A stretch of 64,000 bases of DNA from Blasia pusilla (Eukaryota > Marchantiophyta > Marchantiopsida > Blasiales), in assembly GCA_050084515.1 (NCBI GenBank), contig CM114272.1, forward strand, positions 46,314,001 to 46,378,000, written 5' to 3'. The notes under the pieces are model-generated. The model worked only from the letters and a program-made list of their open reading frames with translations, was not told where the DNA came from and did not search any database. The translations under genes were made by a program, and so were the position numbers. Shown one piece after another: positions 61,652-64,000 of the stretch (positions are counted from its first letter, which is position 1; the number at the start of each line of letters is the position of its first letter).

Positions 61652-61728
61652 GTGAGAATGAGAAAGAGAAAGAGAATGAGAATGAGAATGAGAAAGAGAA
61701 TGAGAATGAGAATGAGAATGAGAATGTT
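61652..61728. repeat. (GAGAAT)n simple repeat in the transposase 5' leader
   Basis: Plus strand GAATGAGAAAGAGAAAGAG... Minus strand is a pyrimidine-rich leader between TATA box and ATG. Confidence 0.95.
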
Positions 61729-61730
61729 TA

Positions 61731-61738
61731 ATTTATAG
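61731..61738 (-). promoter_or_regulatory. TATA box of the transposase gene
   Basis: Minus strand CACTATAAATTAAAC, about 110 bp before the ATG at 61625. Confidence 0.55.
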
Positions 61739-62028
61739 TGAATAGGAAAACAGATACTCCTGACATATTTTTACTGACAAGATGAATTCGGTACGTGACA
61801 TTGTCTAACACAATGGATCCAATTCTGTAACAACAGATTCAATTCTGTTGCAACTTACTTAAGTGGTTTTTGCTTCTTTTTGTTTTTTTTGGTCACTTTT
61901 GTTTGGGTAGTTCCCAATGTTTGGTGTTACCGGATTTGGGAAGCAGAGGGTTGCGAAGCACACTTCATTTAGTTGGAACTTGTCGGAGTCCTGGTAACTC
62001 AAAAATTACCACAAGCTAACCGAAGCCT

Positions 62029-62563
62029 GCAACCCGTCGGGTTCGGACGGGTTGCACGCTTCTGCCAAACATGGTCGAAGCGGGCAACCCGTCGCTCTCC
62101 GACGAGTTGCTCGGATACCGCTCCTTCTTGGCCGAAGATGCCGGAGGTGTGCAAACCGTCTGTTCTCGACGAGTTCCACGGGTGCCGCACCTATTTGCCC
62201 AAAGACTGCAAGGCGTGCAACCCGTCGCCCTCCAACGGGTTGCGCAAGGGCCTCGCCTTGTGGTGCTTACATGAAGTGTGCAACCTGTTCGACTCTGACG
62301 ACTTGCGCGGGAAGCCCGCGTTCTTAACCCTTGACGAGGGAAGTGTGCAACCCAACGGTCTGCGACGGATTTCCTGGGTACGTCCCGTTCCCGTCCCAAA
62401 CACGGCGGACAGTCGATCTCCAACAGGTTGCGCGGGTACCTCGCGTTCTGGTCCGAAGACGACGGAGGCGCTCAACTCGTCGGTCTCCGACGGGTTGCTC
62501 GCGCACGTGGCGACGTACCCAGGATGGCGGAGGCGCGCAACCTGTCGGACTCCGACGGGTTGC
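62029..62563. repeat. Nine-unit palindrome array between divergent promoters
   Basis: 27-bp palindromes start at 62029, 62084, 62151, 62217, 62280, 62346, about 62406, 62472 and 62537. The usual period is 60-67 bp. Linkers are also related (consensus GCGGGTACCTCGCGTTCTTGGCCGAAGA-GCCGGAGGCG), so the real unit is a ~66-bp tandem repeat with a palindromic core. The array ends 96 bp before the TATA box at 62659. Frames over it are artefacts. Confidence 0.93.
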
Positions 62564-62658
62564 TATTTTTCACCTTCGGACTTCCGTAACTTCCGGTACG
62601 TCGCCGTCGCCGTCAAACGGACGACGGGACCCAACGGTCAGCCCAACGGCTAGAAAAG

Positions 62659-62666
62659 TATAAATA
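62659..62666 (+). promoter_or_regulatory. TATA box of the coiled-coil/methyltransferase gene
   Basis: AAGTATAAATAGGGC, near-consensus. It implies transcription from about 62690 and a ~240-base leader before 62929. Confidence 0.7.
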
Positions 62667-62928
62667 GGGCAGAAATCGCTCATTTCCGGTTTCTCATTTC
62701 GCGATATCCATTCCTCACTCTCTCGCGCAGCAGCTGATCAGATACCAAGGGGCGTTTCACACGGCGAGTCATCGCAAGTCGATAGGAGGGAACGAGTGCG
62801 AGACGGTTCGACCGAACGAGAGCGAGACGGTTCGACTGAACGATCGCGAGACGATTGGAGCTACCCATCAAGGTGACTCATCTCGACCTCAGCAAGGCAA
62901 CTGATCAAGGGATTCATCGTGGACATAG

Positions 62929-64000
62929 GTGGAGGCATTTCTGGAAAAAATGACGAGGAAAAAATCACAAGCCAACAAGTCTAGGAGCTTCACTCCGAAG
63001 TCCATTAGGACTCCTGCGTCCGCATCTCAAGTGCCTCCTTCGGCGAATGAAATTAGGCAGCAGGAAATCGAGGAGCGGGAAAGGGAAGCGGAGATGCACA
63101 ACCATGAGCTTCTTGCGAGACGTGTTCAAGAGGCGCTCGATAAACAGAACGCAGAGGCTGAGACGTCGCAGGCCTTGAAGAAAAGGATCGCCGACGAAAA
63201 GAGAGAAAAGAAGCGTCAGGACTCGTCGGTGAGGAGAGCAGAATTGGCTAAAGCGAGGAGGGAAAAAGCGATAGCCATTGACGATAGCCCTGCCCGTCCA
63301 ACTGAAAGTGTTGAGATGCGGGAAATGTCTCCGATGAAGTCCGGGGACACAATCAACCTAGTGGAAACGCCAGAAGTTCAAATCACGGACGACAAGGTCA
63401 TGAGGACCGCCAGTGTGGAGATGGTGGACATTGCTGAAGAAGCCGGAGAGCGGTCATTCTCGTCTCCAAGCCCGGCGGAAGACATCGACCTCTATTGGAT
63501 CAATGAGTTCCTAGTCGATTTTCCAGCTTCTGTCTCAGACAAGTTGGCTGGTCAAGAAACTGACCCAATTTTCAAGCGGGTAAGAGAGGATCTGGGTTTT
63601 TTGAATTATGTGAATTGCAATTCATTGGGAATTCAATGTAGTTTATTGATCTTGTCCCGGTTTTGACAGGTGGTAAAGCAAATGGCACTCATGGAGGGCC
63701 ACAACGCCCCGAGGATTCCACTCTACCGATTGCGGAAAATGGAATACGTCCGTGAAATTCAGTCCGACGAGGACATCGCGAAGCTTAAACATTTGGCGGC
63801 GACAGCATCCTAGGTTGACAGCTTTCCTCCCTTGTATGTTCAGCCTTACGACGAGCATGGAACCCAAGCTCTGGTTATGGAGGAGGACTTGGAAAAGCTT
63901 GACACATTCTAGAGGATGAGAGACCAGGATTTCAGAAGGCAAGTAGAGGGCATGGAATTCAGCTGGATGAGGAATCTGCATTTCTTCATCTGGGATGGAA
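62929..64000 (+). pseudogene. Coiled-coil/methyltransferase-like mobile gene, right copy, 5' part
   Basis: ATG 62929 (MEAFLEKMTRKKSQANKSR) or 62950. Residues ~40-110 form a strongly charged helix (RQQEIEEREREAEMHNHELL, LKKRIADEKREKKRQD), a coiled coil with nuclear-signal-like basic clusters; a polar linker follows. Intron 63580-63669 (GTAAGAG...TTGACAG), then VVKQMALMEGHNAPRI as in the left copy. Exon 2 has TAG at about 63812 (left copy Tyr) and 63909 (left copy Trp), so this copy is dead too. Over 63363-64000 it is roughly 95-97% identical to 36905-37540. The gene runs off the window; the methyltransferase part would follow. Confidence 0.65.

Noticed and set aside
62029-62563. CRISPR array: palindromic 27-bp repeats with 28-40-bp spacers
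   Set aside because: The spacers are homologous to each other, the repeats are diverged, and the context is a eukaryotic transposon with introns and TATA boxes; no cas genes. It is a tandem minisatellite with a palindromic core.
61973-62663. Long open frames on both strands (up to 226 codons) over the promoter array
   Set aside because: They come from the repeated palindrome units lacking stops; the peptide repeats with the 66-bp period and has no motif.

Overview
The window looks like a repeat-dense stretch of a large plant (streptophyte) nuclear genome. Evidence: degenerate LTR retrotransposons with plant-type primer sites (initiator-Met-like at 2121-2132, Asp-type near 34984), plant-type Helitron termini (TC...CTRR with a 3' hairpin), GT-AG introns of 52-535 bp, TATAAA-type promoters, tRNA-derived SINE-like units and long GA/CT microsatellites. 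The element types (a PHD-finger Ty3/gypsy family, a MULE-type transposase beside an N6/N4-methyltransferase-like gene) make me favour a seedless plant (bryophyte, lycophyte or fern) or a charophyte. The species cannot be read from the sequence. Almost everything coding is transposon-derived and broken; one small membrane-protein gene (27500-27904, minus) may be a host gene.

Layout. 1-3142: minus-strand Ty3/gypsy remnant (LTR, primer site, gag, RT-RNase H) with an internal deletion holding a SINE-like insert. 3143-14437: mostly anonymous DNA with a 197-bp GA tract, two head-to-head SINE-like units, a Helitron array and a weak gag remnant. 14438-22051: LTR modules, an integrase-PHD pseudogene, an antisense gag-protease pseudogene and a solo LTR. 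22052-26564: anonymous DNA, a compact complete Helitron and a second Helitron array in the opposite orientation. 27302-28020: the small gene with a TATA box. 28766-31833: LINE remnant, LTR modules and a second PHD fragment. 33799-36860: a second gypsy family (gag, Asp primer site, LTR, integrase end).

36905-51400 and 57305-64000 hold two copies of what I think is one unusual mobile element. The right copy shows two divergent genes: a minus-strand MULE-like DDE transposase with a C-terminal SWIM zinc finger (57703-61625) and a plus-strand gene (from 62929, running off the window) that begins with a charged coiled coil. The left copy keeps the rest of the plus-strand gene, which ends in an N6/N4 DNA-methyltransferase-like domain (48080-49558). 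A third gypsy retrotransposon (38311-46375) with an extra ORF downstream of integrase has inserted into one of its introns.

The introns, the shared promoter region and the 3' flanks of this element, but not its exons and nowhere else that I found in the window, are filled with a 27-bp palindrome (half-site GCAACCCGTCGG, 3-bp centre), often as 64-66-bp tandem units. This combination of transposase, methyltransferase-like gene and palindrome array is the strongest candidate for an undescribed system. 51418-57300 between the copies holds a third PHD fragment, a Helitron, an inverted repeat, a solo LTR with a 4-bp target duplication and a gag-protease pseudogene.
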